Notes: generated by a model from the sequence alone, not told the origin. 64,000 nt of DNA from Magnetococcales bacterium (GCA_015229005.1 JADGCL010000002.1:22668-86667); one strand, 5' to 3'. Numbered from the stretch's first letter, positions 1 to 11,100 are shown. A program made the numbers and translations.

Positions 1-52
1 ACACGAACGACAACAACCCCGCCACGACCGCCGCCGCATATCCCACTTCCAT
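1..52 (-). CDS. ccdA: N-terminal fragment (runs off left edge), probable cytochrome c biogenesis protein CcdA
   Basis: Reverse complement of 52..1 reads MEVGYAAAVVAGLLSFV, like CcdA N-termini (M-V-AAF-AGLLSF). It lies just downstream of cutA and a TlpA-like gene on the same strand. Only 17 residues are visible. Confidence 0.5.
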   Translation of the reverse strand, partial: MEVGYAAAVVAGLLSFV

Positions 53-62
53 CGTTCACTCC

Positions 63-398
63 TCAACCAGCAATCCGCCCCTTCGCCGTCACCCCGAACA
101 GCCAGTCGCGATAGGCCGGCAACGCCCGCTCGACCGTAATCCCCAAGATCTCCGGGACCTCGTAAGGGTGCCGCTCCGCCAACCGCGCCTGCAGCCGCTC
201 ATAAAGCTCCGCACGCGTCTTGATCACCATCGACCACTCCCCCTCCCGGTGCAGACTCCCTTCCCATTCGTAGAAGGAGAGACCACCCGGCAATACATGA
301 ACGCACGCCGCCAATCCCTCCTCCACCAGGAGCCGCGCCAGCGACTCCGCCGTCGCCGCATCCGGGGCATTGCTCAACACCACCATCAATTCGCCCAT
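63..398 (-). CDS. cutA: Divalent-cation tolerance protein CutA
   Basis: 111 aa; VVLSNAPDAATAESLARLLVEEGLAACVHVLPG...YEWEG...E...HPYEVPEILG is typical of CutA1. Confidence 0.92.
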   Translation of the reverse strand: MGELMVVLSNAPDAATAESLARLLVEEGLAACVHVLPGGLSFYEWEGSLHREGEWSMVIKTRAELYERLQARLAERHPYEVPEILGITVERALPAYRDWLFGVTAKGRIAG

Positions 399-403
399 CC
401 CCC

Positions 404-943
404 CTACCCCTCCTTCGCCTCCTCACCGAGATGCTTCCTGACCAGGTTGCGCATCCGCTCCAGGTCCATCCCTCCCATCACCGTCTCCACCACCCGCCCC
501 TCACGATCCAGCAGGATGCTGGTCGGCAAACCCCGAACCCCCCCCAGGCTCCCGGCAAAACCCATCATCCTCGCCGGTTCCGTGGCAAACACGATCGGAT
601 AATTGATCGCCAGGCGGTTGGCAAAAGCGGTCAGGCGATCCACATCCGCCCTCTCCATGATGTTGGCGCCTATGATGACGAAATCCCGCTTCTCGAACTC
701 CGTCTGCAGCCTGACGAAGTCCGGGATCTCCTTCAAGCAGGGCGGACACCACGTCGCCCAGAAATTGACCAACACCAACTTGCCCCGCAGATCCGTCAAG
801 CGCATAGAGCTGCCATTCAGCCGCTCCAGGGAGGTATCCACCCCCCCCGGCTCTTCCGCCCGAAGGCCCTCCGGGGTCGATGCCAATATGAGGGGCCCGA
901 ACAACACCAGGAAAGTGGCCAACCGAACGAATGACCGCAGCAT
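404..943 (-). CDS. TlpA/ResA-like thioredoxin-family protein (exported or membrane-anchored)
   Basis: Start chosen at MLRSFVRLATFLVLFGPL (signal/anchor) inside ORF 404..1099; NFWATWCPPCLKEIPDF carries the CxxC thioredoxin motif. Confidence 0.85.
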   Translation of the reverse strand: MLRSFVRLATFLVLFGPLILASTPEGLRAEEPGGVDTSLERLNGSSMRLTDLRGKLVLVNFWATWCPPCLKEIPDFVRLQTEFEKRDFVIIGANIMERADVDRLTAFANRLAINYPIVFATEPARMMGFAGSLGGVRGLPTSILLDREGRVVETVMGGMDLERMRNLVRKHLGEEAKEG

Positions 944-1064
944 CCTCAACCTCCTGCCCAATGAACCGGAACGAAACGGACACCCCCTCCGGAGCATAGC
1001 CCCGGATCCGGGAAATTGCCACCGCCACACGAAACCGGCCCCGCATGAAGCCCGGCAGCCAGAC

Positions 1065-1105
1065 AAAAAAAGGATGGGGAGGCCAAAAATCCCCCCCATC
1101 CTTTT
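1065..1105 (-). terminator. Rho-independent terminator for the bc1 operon
   Basis: 12-bp inverted repeat AAAAGGATGGGG (1068-1079) / CCCCATCCTTTT (1094-1105). On the minus strand the stem is followed by a T7 tract. Lies between petC (ends 1170) and the TlpA-like gene. Confidence 0.8.
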
Positions 1106-1169
1106 CCCACACTCGACACCGCGCCCAACCGCCCAACAGCGGCAACCCAGGGACCGGAAAACTCCGGCG

Positions 1170-1997
1170 TCAGTGAACCTTCGCCCAGATCCGCCGCTTC
1201 ACCGCGTACAACATCGCCGTGAACACCAACAGGTAGATCATGACACCGATCCCCATGCCCTTCCTCTGCTCCGCCGTCGGCTCCGCCGCCCACGCCAGGA
1301 ACGTCACCACATCCCGACTCAACTGCTCCAAAGAGGCCTTCGTCCCATCCCCATACTCGACCGCCCCATCCTGCATGGGCTGTGGCATCGCCAGAAAATG
1401 GCCGGGGAAATACTTGTTGAAGTTGCCGCCACCCTCAAGCTTCGTGATCGCTTCCTTAAGCTTATCCTCATGGCGCGGATCCATATGAAGGACGTGCGCG
1501 ACCTCCATCCGCTCGGTTTCGGACAACTTCCCGTCCTCCATCGCCTTCTTGATGTCGGCCGATTCCTGGTCCGTCAAATAGCCCGTAAGGATCCCGTAGG
1601 CATAGTCCTCGTACCCTTTCCGCGCCTTGGTCATCAGGGAGAGGTCGGGAGGCTCGATCCCATACGTCTCCTTGGCCGAGACCGCATCCATCACCGACAG
1701 CATCCGGTCCTTCCGCGACCGCCCGGAGTCCTTCGCCATCGCCTCAATTTCCGCCTCGGGAAGACCAAAGGCCCGCATCTGGTCGAATTTGATATACTTC
1801 AGCGAGTGACAATTCATGCAGACACCCACCGCCACCTTCGCACCCCGCTTCAGGGCAGCCTCATCGAACTTGCCGAAAATGCCCTTGAAACCCCACTCCT
1901 GCACCGGCAACGCCGCACCGCCGGAGGCCTGCCCCCATTGCGGCAACAGCAGGACCAACAGTGCAGCAACCTTGATCGTCCCCTTCATGAGATCCAT
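1170..1997 (-). CDS. petC: Cytochrome c1 (bc1 complex)
   Basis: CMNCHSLKYIKF haem-binding CxxCH, C-terminal TM anchor (MIYLLVFTAMLYAVKRRIWAKVH), next to cytochrome b. Confidence 0.95.
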   Translation of the reverse strand: MDLMKGTIKVAALLVLLLPQWGQASGGAALPVQEWGFKGIFGKFDEAALKRGAKVAVGVCMNCHSLKYIKFDQMRAFGLPEAEIEAMAKDSGRSRKDRMLSVMDAVSAKETYGIEPPDLSLMTKARKGYEDYAYGILTGYLTDQESADIKKAMEDGKLSETERMEVAHVLHMDPRHEDKLKEAITKLEGGGNFNKYFPGHFLAMPQPMQDGAVEYGDGTKASLEQLSRDVVTFLAWAAEPTAEQRKGMGIGVMIYLLVFTAMLYAVKRRIWAKVH

Positions 1998-2010
1998 GGT
2001 GGTCCCCCTG

Positions 2011-3243
2011 TCAAATGCTCTTGGGCAGCGGCTTGGGTTTCTCGATCTTCAGCACCGTGACCAACCACAACCCCACGAAATAGCTGAAGTAGACCGCCGT
2101 CGCCGTCCGACCGATCACGATCAGCGGCAACGCCCCGTCGAACAGCGTGGCATCGGCAGGGTTGTAGCCGACCCAGCCGAGAACGAAGCAATCCAGCACA
2201 AACACCCAGAACAGTTGCCGCGAAAGCGGACGGTAACGGAAAGAACGCACAGGCGAACGGTCAAGCCAAGGCAGGATGAACAGTATCGCAATCGCCCCAC
2301 CCATCGCCACCACCCCGGCCAGCTTGCTGAACGACCCGAGAAAATCAATCGAACGCAGGATCGCGTAGAAGGGCAGGAAATACCACTCAGGAACGATGTG
2401 CGCCGGAGTCTTCATGGGATCCGCAGGGATGTAATTATCCGGCTCCAGGAAGAAGTTCGGCGCAAAAAACACGAATGCCAGATACACCATCAAGAACACC
2501 CCGACACCGTACAGATCCTTGATCGTGTAATACGGATGAAACGGCAGCGTGTCCTTACCCTCGTGGACGTCGATTCCGTCCGGGTTGTTCGAATGGACCG
2601 CGTGCAGCGCCCACATGTGCAGAATCACCAAGCCGAACACCACGAAAGGAAACAGAAAATGCAGCACGAAAAACCGGTTCAGCGTCGGGTCTCCAACCGA
2701 AAACCCGCCCAAGATCCAGACCACCAGCTCCTCACCCACCACCGGGATCGCCGAAACCAGGTTCGTGATCACCGCCGCACCCCAGTAGGACATCTGCCCC
2801 CAGGGCAGCACGTAACCCATGAAAGCCGTCCCCATCAGCGCAAAGAAGATGATCACCCCGAACCACCACAGAATCTCCCGCGGCGACCGGTGCGAACCGT
2901 AATACATTCCGCGCAGTATGTGAATGTACACACAGACGAAAAAGAAGGTCGCACCGTTGGCGTGAAGATACCGCAACAACCATCCGAAGTTCACATCCCG
3001 CATGATATGCTCGACGGAATCGAAAGCCAGATTCGCGTCCGGCTTGTAGTGCATCGCCAGAAACAATCCCGTCGCCAGCATCACGATCAGTACAAACAGG
3101 GCCAGCGAGCCAAAATTCCACCAGTAATTCAGATTCTTCGGGGTCGGGTATTCCGTTGCCTGCGATTTGATCAGGTCACTGACCGGCAGTCGGGCGTCCA
3201 CCCACTCCATGATTGACTTGAACACCGCGAGATCTCCTTGCAT
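2011..3243 (-). CDS. petB: Cytochrome b (bc1 complex)
   Basis: [72 protein letters not shown]. Confidence 0.97.
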   Translation of the reverse strand: MQGDLAVFKSIMEWVDARLPVSDLIKSQATEYPTPKNLNYWWNFGSLALFVLIVMLATGLFLAMHYKPDANLAFDSVEHIMRDVNFGWLLRYLHANGATFFFVCVYIHILRGMYYGSHRSPREILWWFGVIIFFALMGTAFMGYVLPWGQMSYWGAAVITNLVSAIPVVGEELVVWILGGFSVGDPTLNRFFVLHFLFPFVVFGLVILHMWALHAVHSNNPDGIDVHEGKDTLPFHPYYTIKDLYGVGVFLMVYLAFVFFAPNFFLEPDNYIPADPMKTPAHIVPEWYFLPFYAILRSIDFLGSFSKLAGVVAMGGAIAILFILPWLDRSPVRSFRYRPLSRQLFWVFVLDCFVLGWVGYNPADATLFDGALPLIVIGRTATAVYFSYFVGLWLVTVLKIEKPKPLPKSI

Positions 3244-3304
3244 AAGTGCGTCAGTATCGGCGATTCCATCGGTCCGTCGCCCGGTCGATGCCGGGAGCTC
3301 CCGA

Positions 3305-3844
3305 TCAGCCCACCGCCTTGCCGATCACCAGGGTGTTGCCATCATCCTTGAAATCGTAGTCCGGAACCGTCAGATTCGCCGGCGCCGGTCCCTGGCGGAT
3401 CCGCCCGGAAGTGTCGTAGTGCGACCCGTGACAGGGGCACAGAAACCCCCCGAAATCCCCCGTCCCGATCGGCTGCGGCACACACCCCAGGTGCGAACAG
3501 ACCGCCAGCACCACCAGGTACTCCGGACGCTTGACTCGCTCCGCATCCTTGCTCGGGGGATTCGGGTCGGGCAATTTGACCTTGTCCCCCTCCCTGGCCG
3601 ACGCGATCTGCTCGGCCGTCCGCTTCAGCACGAACACCGGCTTCCCCTGCCAGGGAACGGTGATCATCTGCCCCTCCTGCAAGGCGCTGATATCCACCTC
3701 CGTCGTGGCCTGCGCCAGCACGTCCGCCGAAGGACTCCAGGAACGGATGAACGGCCACGCCGCCCCCGCCACCCCCCCCAACCCGACGACGCTCGTCGCC
3801 AGGATCAGAAAATCCCGGCGATTCTCTTCCGCTTCTATGGCCAT
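3305..3844 (-). CDS. petA: Ubiquinol-cytochrome c reductase Rieske iron-sulfur subunit
   Basis: CSHLGCVP and CPCHGSHYD Rieske motifs; TAT/TM-like N-terminus [17 protein letters not shown]. Confidence 0.97.
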   Translation of the reverse strand: MAIEAEENRRDFLILATSVVGLGGVAGAAWPFIRSWSPSADVLAQATTEVDISALQEGQMITVPWQGKPVFVLKRTAEQIASAREGDKVKLPDPNPPSKDAERVKRPEYLVVLAVCSHLGCVPQPIGTGDFGGFLCPCHGSHYDTSGRIRQGPAPANLTVPDYDFKDDGNTLVIGKAVG

Positions 3845-3930
3845 GGCAACTCCTACCTCCCCAATCGGTCTGGCTCGCGGGTGGATCGTGACCTCCCCTG
3901 CAGAGTAATCACCCCCCCCTCCGTGACTTG

Positions 3931-3992
3931 CTCAACCCCAACCGGCTCAACTCCTGGCCGGATCAACTCCAACCGGCTCAACCCCAACCGGC
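3931..3992. repeat. Short tandem repeat, about 4 copies of a 15-16 bp unit (CTCAACCCCAACCGG-like)
   Basis: CTCAACCCCAACCGG / CTCAACTCCTGGCCGG / ATCAACTCCAACCGG / CTCAACCCCAACCGG in the divergent petA-trmL intergenic region. Confidence 0.75.
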
Positions 3993-4205
3993 AGTGCGCG
4001 GTCGCACCGACAAGCCGCCATAAACGGGCGATACAACCTCGCGGCAAACTTCCCGCCACCGCAGGTCCAACCCCGCCGCCCCCACCGGAATTTCCTGCCA
4101 CCAAGGGCAGTGGGACGCCGCCAAATTCAAAGGGATGCCGCCAGATTCAGAAACGGTTAATATTGGGAAAGAAGCCCCTGCCGTCAACCGGAAATTCGTT
4201 CAGGA

Positions 4206-4760
4206 TTGACTGTGATCAATTCCCTCTCCCGAGACCCGCCCCACGAGGCCGCCACCACCGGCGCCGACCGACCCCCGCAACCGGGCGAGGCCCCCCCCTT
4301 CCACATCATTCTCCATCAGCCGGAAATCCCCGGCAATACCGGCAACATCATCAGACTCTGCGCTGCCGCCGGCGCCGTCCTCCACCTGGTGGGCCCCCTC
4401 GGCTTCCGCCTCGACGCCGCCGCCCTTCGCCGCGCCGGCATGGACTACCGGCAGCTCGCCGACTGCCGCCGCCATCCCGATTGGAACGCCTACCTCGAAC
4501 AAGAACCCGCCGGCTCCCGGCGCTTCGCCCTGACCACGCGCGGCGAATCCCGCCCGGACGAACACGCCTTCCGCCCCGGGGATCGATTCCTCTTCGGCTC
4601 CGAAAGCTCCGGACTGCCCCAAGCCCTGCTCGAAGACCACCCGGGACGCCGCCTGCGCATCCCCATGCGCACCGACGCCCGCAGCCTCAACCTCGCCAAC
4701 AGCGTCGCCATCCTCCTCTACGAGGCCCTCCGCCAGAACCACTTCCCCGGGCTCCGCTGA
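4206..4760 (+). CDS. trmL: tRNA (cytidine(34)-2'-O)-methyltransferase (SPOUT family)
   Basis: FHIILHQPEIPGNTGNIIRLCAA...HLVGPLGF...FLFGSESSGLP...IPMRTDARSLNLANSVAILLYEALRQ. Confidence 0.95.
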   Translation: MTVINSLSRDPPHEAATTGADRPPQPGEAPPFHIILHQPEIPGNTGNIIRLCAAAGAVLHLVGPLGFRLDAAALRRAGMDYRQLADCRRHPDWNAYLEQEPAGSRRFALTTRGESRPDEHAFRPGDRFLFGSESSGLPQALLEDHPGRRLRIPMRTDARSLNLANSVAILLYEALRQNHFPGLR

Positions 4761-4851
4761 CCCCGGAAGGAGTGCCCCGCCAACAGCAAACCCATGCCTC
4801 CTGCTCTTCCTGCCCGGGATCGCCGTCCTCACCTCCCCAGGGCAGCCTTCC

Positions 4852-5883
4852 TCACTTGCCCGGGGCCGCCGCCTTCGCCGCCGCAAGCTCCGCGTCGATG
4901 GCCGTCTTGAACTCCTCCAACGGCAGGGAGCCGACCATCGAAATGCCGTTCACGAAGAAGGTCGGGGTCCCGGAAACCCCCAGCCGCTCACCCTCTTCCC
5001 GGTCGGCCTTGACCCGGGCCGCCTGCGTGCCGCCGTCAAGACAGGCATCGAACTTCGCTGCGTCCAAACCGGTCGCCTTCGCCAGCGCCTTGAGATCGGG
5101 AACCGTGAGCTTGTTCTGCTGCTTGAACATCGCGTCGTGGAACGGCCAGAACTTCCCCTGCTCCTCGGCGCACTGACCGGCCTCGGAAGCCTTGGCCGCA
5201 TTCGCGTGAAACGGCATGGGGAAATGGCGAAAGACGATCCTGATCCGATCCCCGTAGTGGGCCAGAAGCTGCCCGAGGACATCCTGAACACGGCTGCAAT
5301 AGGGACATTCGAAATCCGAGAACTCGACCACCGTCACCGCCGCCTGCGCCCCGCCCTTGACCGGGGTCATCGCCCCCTTGACCTCCACCCGCGGCGGTTC
5401 GGGCGCCGTCAGGAGAATTTCGGCGTTGTACTTCTGCTCAAGGCGACCGATGACCTTCCCCCAGGCGGCCCGCTCCCCCTGAAGCTTCAGGAATTTCCCG
5501 ACCTTCGCTCGCAACTCGTCGTCCACATTGGGAAATTTCTGGGCATTGGCCTTGAGAAACTGATCGACCTCCGACGATTCCACCGGCTTCGCCGTCCTGG
5601 CGATCTCCTGCTCGAGATAGGCGTCGGCGGTCATCCCCAGGGACTTCGCCTCCAGCTCCAGGAGATGATCGGCGACCAAGTCCCGCGCCTGATCGTGGCG
5701 CAACTGGTAGAGCTGCCGATCCACCTCGTAGCGCTTCATCCCCAGCGCCTTGTCCACCTCCTCCACGGTGATCTGCTTCCCGCCCACCTTGGCCGCCAGG
5801 GTGCCGGCTTGCAGGGGAGCAGCCACGGAGAGCGCCAACCAGGCGCCAACCGCCAACATCAGGTACCGCTTCGATCGCATCAT
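4852..5883 (-). CDS. DsbA-like thioredoxin-fold disulfide oxidoreductase with a SurA-like N-terminal region
   Basis: Start taken at MMRSKRYLMLAVGAWLALSVAAPLQAG (signal peptide). VVEFSDFECPYCSRVQ and GVSGTPTFFVNG. Confidence 0.88.
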   Translation of the reverse strand: MMRSKRYLMLAVGAWLALSVAAPLQAGTLAAKVGGKQITVEEVDKALGMKRYEVDRQLYQLRHDQARDLVADHLLELEAKSLGMTADAYLEQEIARTAKPVESSEVDQFLKANAQKFPNVDDELRAKVGKFLKLQGERAAWGKVIGRLEQKYNAEILLTAPEPPRVEVKGAMTPVKGGAQAAVTVVEFSDFECPYCSRVQDVLGQLLAHYGDRIRIVFRHFPMPFHANAAKASEAGQCAEEQGKFWPFHDAMFKQQNKLTVPDLKALAKATGLDAAKFDACLDGGTQAARVKADREEGERLGVSGTPTFFVNGISMVGSLPLEEFKTAIDAELAAAKAAAPGK

Positions 5884-5912
5884 GGGTTGGGTAGTCCTCG
5901 AACTCTCTCTCG

Positions 5913-6344
5913 TCAGCGGCCGTACACGCTCTGGGCCCGTTGTTGGAACGCCTGAACCATGTCCTTGGTAACCTTGGCGAAAAGTGGCCCAAGGGTGGCA
6001 TTGAGGAGGCGATTCTTGAACTGAAACTTGATCTCGAAATCCACCCGCGTCCCGCTCCCGACGGGGGTAAAGAGCCAGGTACTCTCCAGGCTCTGGAAAG
6101 GCCCCGACTCGAGTTGGATATCCACCCTCTGCCCGGGAATCAGGCGATCGATTGTCCGGAAGGTCTCCCGCATCCCCTTGATGGCGAAGGTCATCTCCGA
6201 GCGGAAACTGGTCCCGGTCTCCTCCGACTTCGTCGCCTTGACGCACCAGGGGAGGAATTCCGGGTAACGATCCATGTCCACCACGAGATCGTACATCTGC
6301 TGCGGCGACCAGGTCACGACCGTCGAGGCCTCGCGATGGATCAT
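5913..6344 (-). CDS. START/COQ10-type ubiquinone-binding protein (RatA-like), copy 2 of tandem pair
   Basis: MIHREASTVVTWSPQQMYDLVVDMDRYPEFLPWCVKA...; overlaps the end of the upstream gene by 4 nt (ATGA). Confidence 0.88.
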   Translation of the reverse strand: MIHREASTVVTWSPQQMYDLVVDMDRYPEFLPWCVKATKSEETGTSFRSEMTFAIKGMRETFRTIDRLIPGQRVDIQLESGPFQSLESTWLFTPVGSGTRVDFEIKFQFKNRLLNATLGPLFAKVTKDMVQAFQQRAQSVYGR

Positions 6345-6796
6345 GATGCCCCGCCCCCTTTCCCCCCGTCGCCGTAGATCGCACGCGCCCGGTCGCGGAA
6401 AGCCACCAGCATCTGTCGGGATATGTGCGTGAAAACCGGCCCCACCATGACCTCCTTGACCCGGTTGCGAAAACGGAAATTGATGAAAAAATCGACCCGG
6501 GTCTGGTTGCCGACCGGGGTGAAGTGCCAGGTGCTGGCCAGGTACTGGAACGGCCCGCTCTTCAGGTTGATCTCGACCCGGCTGCCCGGCACCACCGTGT
6601 CCAGCGTCTGGAAGGTCTCGCGGATGCCCTTGTAGGCCACCGTCAGCTCGGCCATGAACTGCCCCGGCTGGTGGTCGAAGGCCCGGGTCTTCACGCACCA
6701 GGGCAGAAACTGGGGATAGCTCCCCACGTCAACCACCAGATCGTACATCTGGGTCGCACTGAACGGGAGGATCTCACTGAGGCGGATCTGGGGCAT
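6341..6796 (-). CDS. START/COQ10-type ubiquinone-binding protein (RatA-like), copy 1 of tandem pair
   Basis: MPQIRLSEILPFSATQMYDLVVDVGSYPQFLPWCVKT..., clearly paralogous along its length to the downstream copy. Confidence 0.88.
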   Translation of the reverse strand: MPQIRLSEILPFSATQMYDLVVDVGSYPQFLPWCVKTRAFDHQPGQFMAELTVAYKGIRETFQTLDTVVPGSRVEINLKSGPFQYLASTWHFTPVGNQTRVDFFINFRFRNRVKEVMVGPVFTHISRQMLVAFRDRARAIYGDGGKGGGAS

Positions 6797-7016
6797 CGGG
6801 CTTTCGGCGGCGCGGTCTCGATGCGACCTTATCGTCGCGTTTCTCCAAGACTTCTTCAAAGCAAAGGGGGCGCAAACCGCACGCCCCGGACGAAGGCGCC
6901 GGACCCCGGGCGGAGAGTTCTTCGCGGAGGGCTTCATCCAGCACGTTGTCAACGGGCTCCCAATCCAATATCCTGTGAGGATATTCCAAACCGGCGTCCC
7001 GGTCCATGCTCCGCAT
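6774..7016 (-). CDS. Hypothetical small protein
   Basis: 80-aa ORF overlapping the next gene start by 23 nt in the same operon direction; no recognised domain. Confidence 0.35.
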   Translation of the reverse strand: MRSMDRDAGLEYPHRILDWEPVDNVLDEALREELSARGPAPSSGACGLRPLCFEEVLEKRDDKVASRPRRRKPDAPDPPQ

Positions 7017-7144
7017 GAGGCCCTTTCCTCCTCCCCCGGAAATCGGGGGCGGGGTGTGATCGGACCCCCACGCGGAAACCCGGAACCTGCGGGCGCCCGG
7101 TTGGCTACACTCGCAATGAAGGACTCATCAAGGAGGCTTGGAAG

Positions 7145-8149
7145 ATGACGATTCGTATCGGTGTCAACGGGTTCGGCCGCATCGGCAGGATGGTTGTCCG
7201 CGCAAAGCTCGGCAACTCCAAGTACGACAACATCGAGTTGGTGGGCATCAACGACCTCGGCGCCAAGGACACCATGGTCCACCTGCTCAAGTACGACTCG
7301 GTGGCACTGCGCCTCAAGCAGGAGGTCCACGCCACCCCCGAGGGGATCTCCATCGACGGCAAGAACATCCCCATCCTCTCGCAGCGCAACCCCGCCGACC
7401 TGCCCTGGGGCAAGATGGGCGTCGACTACGTCGTCGAGTCCACCGGCTTCTTCACCAAGCGCGACGCCGCCGAAGGCCACATCAAGGGCGGCGCCAAGCG
7501 CGTCGTCATCTCCGCCCCCGCTACCGGCGATGTCAAGACGATCGTCATGGGCGTCAACGAGAACGAGTACGACCCCAAGGCCCACACCGTCCTCTCCAAC
7601 GCCTCCTGCACCACCAACTGCCTCGCCCCCTTCGCCAAGGTGATCCTGGACAAGTTCGGCATCAAGCGCGGCCTGATGACCACCGTCCACGCCTACACCA
7701 ACGACCAGAGCATCCTCGACTTCCCCCACAGCGACCTTCGCCGCGCCCGCGCCGCCGCCGTCAACATGATCCCCACCAAGACCGGCGCCGCCGCAGCCAT
7801 CGGCCTCGTCATCCCCGCCCTCAAGGGTAAGTTCGACGGCGGCGCCGTGCGCGTCCCGACCCCGAACGTCTCCATCGTCGACGCGGTCATGGAAGTCGAG
7901 AAGTCCACCTCCGTCGAGGAGGTCAACGCCGCCCTCAAGGCCGCCACCAATCAGTACCTCGGCTACACCGACGAGCCCCTGGTCTCCATCGATTTCCAGG
8001 GCGACCCCCGCTCCTCCATCGTCGATGGCGGCTGCACCAAGGTCATCGGCGGTCTCTCCGTCAAGGTGATGAGCTGGTACGACAACGAGTGGGGCTATTC
8101 CAATCGCGTCCTCGACCTGATCCAGCACATCGCCTCCCAGGAGAAGTAA
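7145..8149 (+). CDS. gap: Type I glyceraldehyde-3-phosphate dehydrogenase
   Basis: TIRIGVNGFGRIGRMVVRA, SNASCTTNCLAPFAKV active site, SWYDNEWGYSNRVLDL. Confidence 0.98.
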   Translation: MTIRIGVNGFGRIGRMVVRAKLGNSKYDNIELVGINDLGAKDTMVHLLKYDSVALRLKQEVHATPEGISIDGKNIPILSQRNPADLPWGKMGVDYVVESTGFFTKRDAAEGHIKGGAKRVVISAPATGDVKTIVMGVNENEYDPKAHTVLSNASCTTNCLAPFAKVILDKFGIKRGLMTTVHAYTNDQSILDFPHSDLRRARAAAVNMIPTKTGAAAAIGLVIPALKGKFDGGAVRVPTPNVSIVDAVMEVEKSTSVEEVNAALKAATNQYLGYTDEPLVSIDFQGDPRSSIVDGGCTKVIGGLSVKVMSWYDNEWGYSNRVLDLIQHIASQEK

Positions 8150-8159
8150 GCCTCCGACC

Positions 8160-11100
8160 GTGGCCAACGGCCCCGAGTCCGCAACCGAAATCGATCGGAA
8201 TCGGCCCCCCGATTCCGATGCGGTTCGGGCCAATCTGGACCAGACCTACGTGGAGCGGGTCGCAATCGACCCGCTCCACTTGGTCCTCACCCTCCCGGTC
8301 GCGGACTTCTTCGGCCTCTCCCGCGCCCTCGAACACCTCCTCCTCGAACTCAACCACCCGCTGCGCAATTGGCCCCTCCTCCTCCCGGAACTCAAGGGCT
8401 TTCTCCTCCAGAACAGCAACCGCTACCTCCCCCATCCCCGGGGACCCGAGTGTTTTACCCTTTTTTTTGGATTTTTCCTCCAGGCCCTGGCCGAATCCAC
8501 CCGACCCCAGACCCGCGCCGAGGCCCTCGTCGCCCTGACCGCGGCGCTCGATCGCCTGGCCGGACTCATGGACGGCAACCTGGCCACCCCCTACGGCGCC
8601 GTCTGGGAAGATATTTTCTCCAGGCTCGCCGCCCTGCCGACAGAGGAGCAACGTCTCCTCGCCCAGAGCCATTTCCCCCTGGCGCGGATCATCCGTACCC
8701 TCCTGGAACACACCGGCGACAGCGCCCCCATCGCCCTCGCCCCCATGCACTCCCTCCTGGGTGTCTCCTGCCGAACGACCTACGATCACTGGCTCACCCA
8801 GTTTGACCCGGGCGTCTTCGCCGAGCCCGCCGCCACCGCCTTCGAGCGGATCCGCCACGACGCCCTGAGGCACGATGCCCAGAGGCTCGAACGGCTCCTC
8901 GCGGCGCCTCCCTCCCGGGCCAATCTCTTCAAACTGGCGGCCCTGCCCTCCTATCTTGACATCGTCCGCGGTTACCGCCAGGCAGTCGACCAGCTCGGCG
9001 AGCCGGCCGGAGGCGAGGCCTCGCCGGCAGCGGCCCGCTTCAGCGAAAGCCGCAAGCTCCGCTTCATGTTCCATATCCTCGAGATGGAGTCCCTCGACCT
9101 CATCCACGAGGAGACCCTGAAAAAGGTCAACCTCAGCCTGGTCCATCTCGTCGAACTCAAACAATCCTTCGGGCGGATGGAGGAACTCTTCCTCTCGACC
9201 TTCGCCTTCCTCAAGACCAACGTCGTCCGCTATCCCCACACCGCCCTCCAGTGCATCGAGGTCCTGGGTACCGAGGTCTTCCGCCGCGAAAGCAGCATCC
9301 TCATGGAGGCCTTCCTCGACCAGGTGGTCCGCTTCGGCTTTCAACACGCCCGCATCCAGGGAGTGGGCGCCGACTGGCAACCCCGGGTCAACCCGGCGCA
9401 CCTGTATAATATCCGCGTCTGGCTCAACCTCATCATCCAGCGGCCCAAGTGGTGTTCGACCCTGCTGTCGGCCCTGATCCTCAATATCAAGCTCACCGGC
9501 GTCCTCATCCGCGACACCGATCTCTTCCAGAAAGAGATCACCGCCCTCCTCAACAGCGAGTTTGCCCCGGTCACCAACCTGGTCAAGCAGTTTTGCCGTC
9601 TCCTCCCGGTCTATTACAACGAGATCGGCGCCGAGGGCGAGATCCGCGAGGTCTCCACCGAGCTCGACGAAATCCACCGGCGGGCGGATCGCCTGGTCCA
9701 CTTCCTCCGCAAGCAGTGCCATGTGGAGAGTACCAATCTCACCGTCGAGCTTGCCCGCGCCGCCCTCCACTTCTGGCGAACAGGCGACAAGACTCCCCTC
9801 GCCGGTGTCATCGCCCCACCCCTCTGGGCCTCCCTCGAGACCGGCAGCGATCTCTTCGACCGGGTCCACGCGCTCACCGTGCGCCTCTTCGCGGCCCTCG
9901 ACCTGGCCGACGAGACCGCACTCCTCACGGTCACCCCCGAAAGGATCGCCGCCACTCTCGCCCCGTGGGAGGATTCCGATCCCGGCGAACGTCGGCGCCT
10001 CTTTCTCCTCTGCCGGCTCTATCACCTCCTCCACGCGAAATACAACCTGGGCGCCCAGGGGGTGCGGGAGGCCCTCGCCGGGGTCCACGATCTGAACCTG
10101 ACCACTCGGGAGAAGCTCCTCGACCTCCTCGACCAGGGCGTGACCGGGCTGCCCCGCCTCGAGGCCCTGCTCGACACCCTGGAGGAGTTGCGGGCCGTCA
10201 TCCACTCCCCGGAACGGTTCGAGGCCCGCGAGGAGCTCTACCGCAAGCGTCATCTCACCGTCGACATCCCCTCGGTATACGGGCGCTATCTCGAACGGAA
10301 ATTCGACGCCCTCTCCCTGACCTTCCGCCTGGAGAACCTGGCCAGCGTCGAGTTGGAGGCGCTCGTCCGGCGAATCCCCGAGGAGTACATCTCCCAGGCG
10401 ATTTTTTTCCGCGTCGCCAAGTATCTCAAGATCTTCCTCCGCGCCCTCGCCCTCGACGGCATCACCTCGCGCAAACTGACGAACCTGGGGAAGGTCCTCG
10501 ATCGAACCCTGGAACTCAATCTCTTTGCCTTCGACCAATACCGCGACATCTTCCAGGGGTTTTCCCAAGCGGTGACGGACATCGTCACCACCTACTTCAC
10601 CAGTTACCACCGGGACAATCTGGCGATCATCGTTCCCGAGATCCCCGTGGAAGCCCTGACCCGCCGCTTCGCACCCCTGCGGACGGCGGAGCTGCCGGCC
10701 TCGGTCGAACGGATGAGCGAGGCCCTGCTGCGGGATCTCATCGGCGAGGCCTTCGGTCTCCAGGCCCTCGACAATTTCGTCGCCCGGCTGCAGAAGGCGC
10801 TTACCCGCCAGGAGGGGCGTCTCGCCCCGGAGCAGCTCGACCGCCTGATGAGCTATGACCCGGGCAAACTCTTCTGTCCGATCCACCACCCGACCGACCG
10901 CACCCGCAATCTGATCCACCTGGGGGCCAAGGGCTTCAACCTGGTACAGATGGCCGAGGATGGCCTGCCGGTCCCCGCCGGGGTCATCGTCACCACCGAG
11001 TATTTCCGCTGCCACGACCTCGTCGCCCAATTCCCGCCGGCTCGGCGCGAATTCGCGGCGATGTTGCGCCACGAGGTGCATGGCCTCGAGAGAGAGACCG

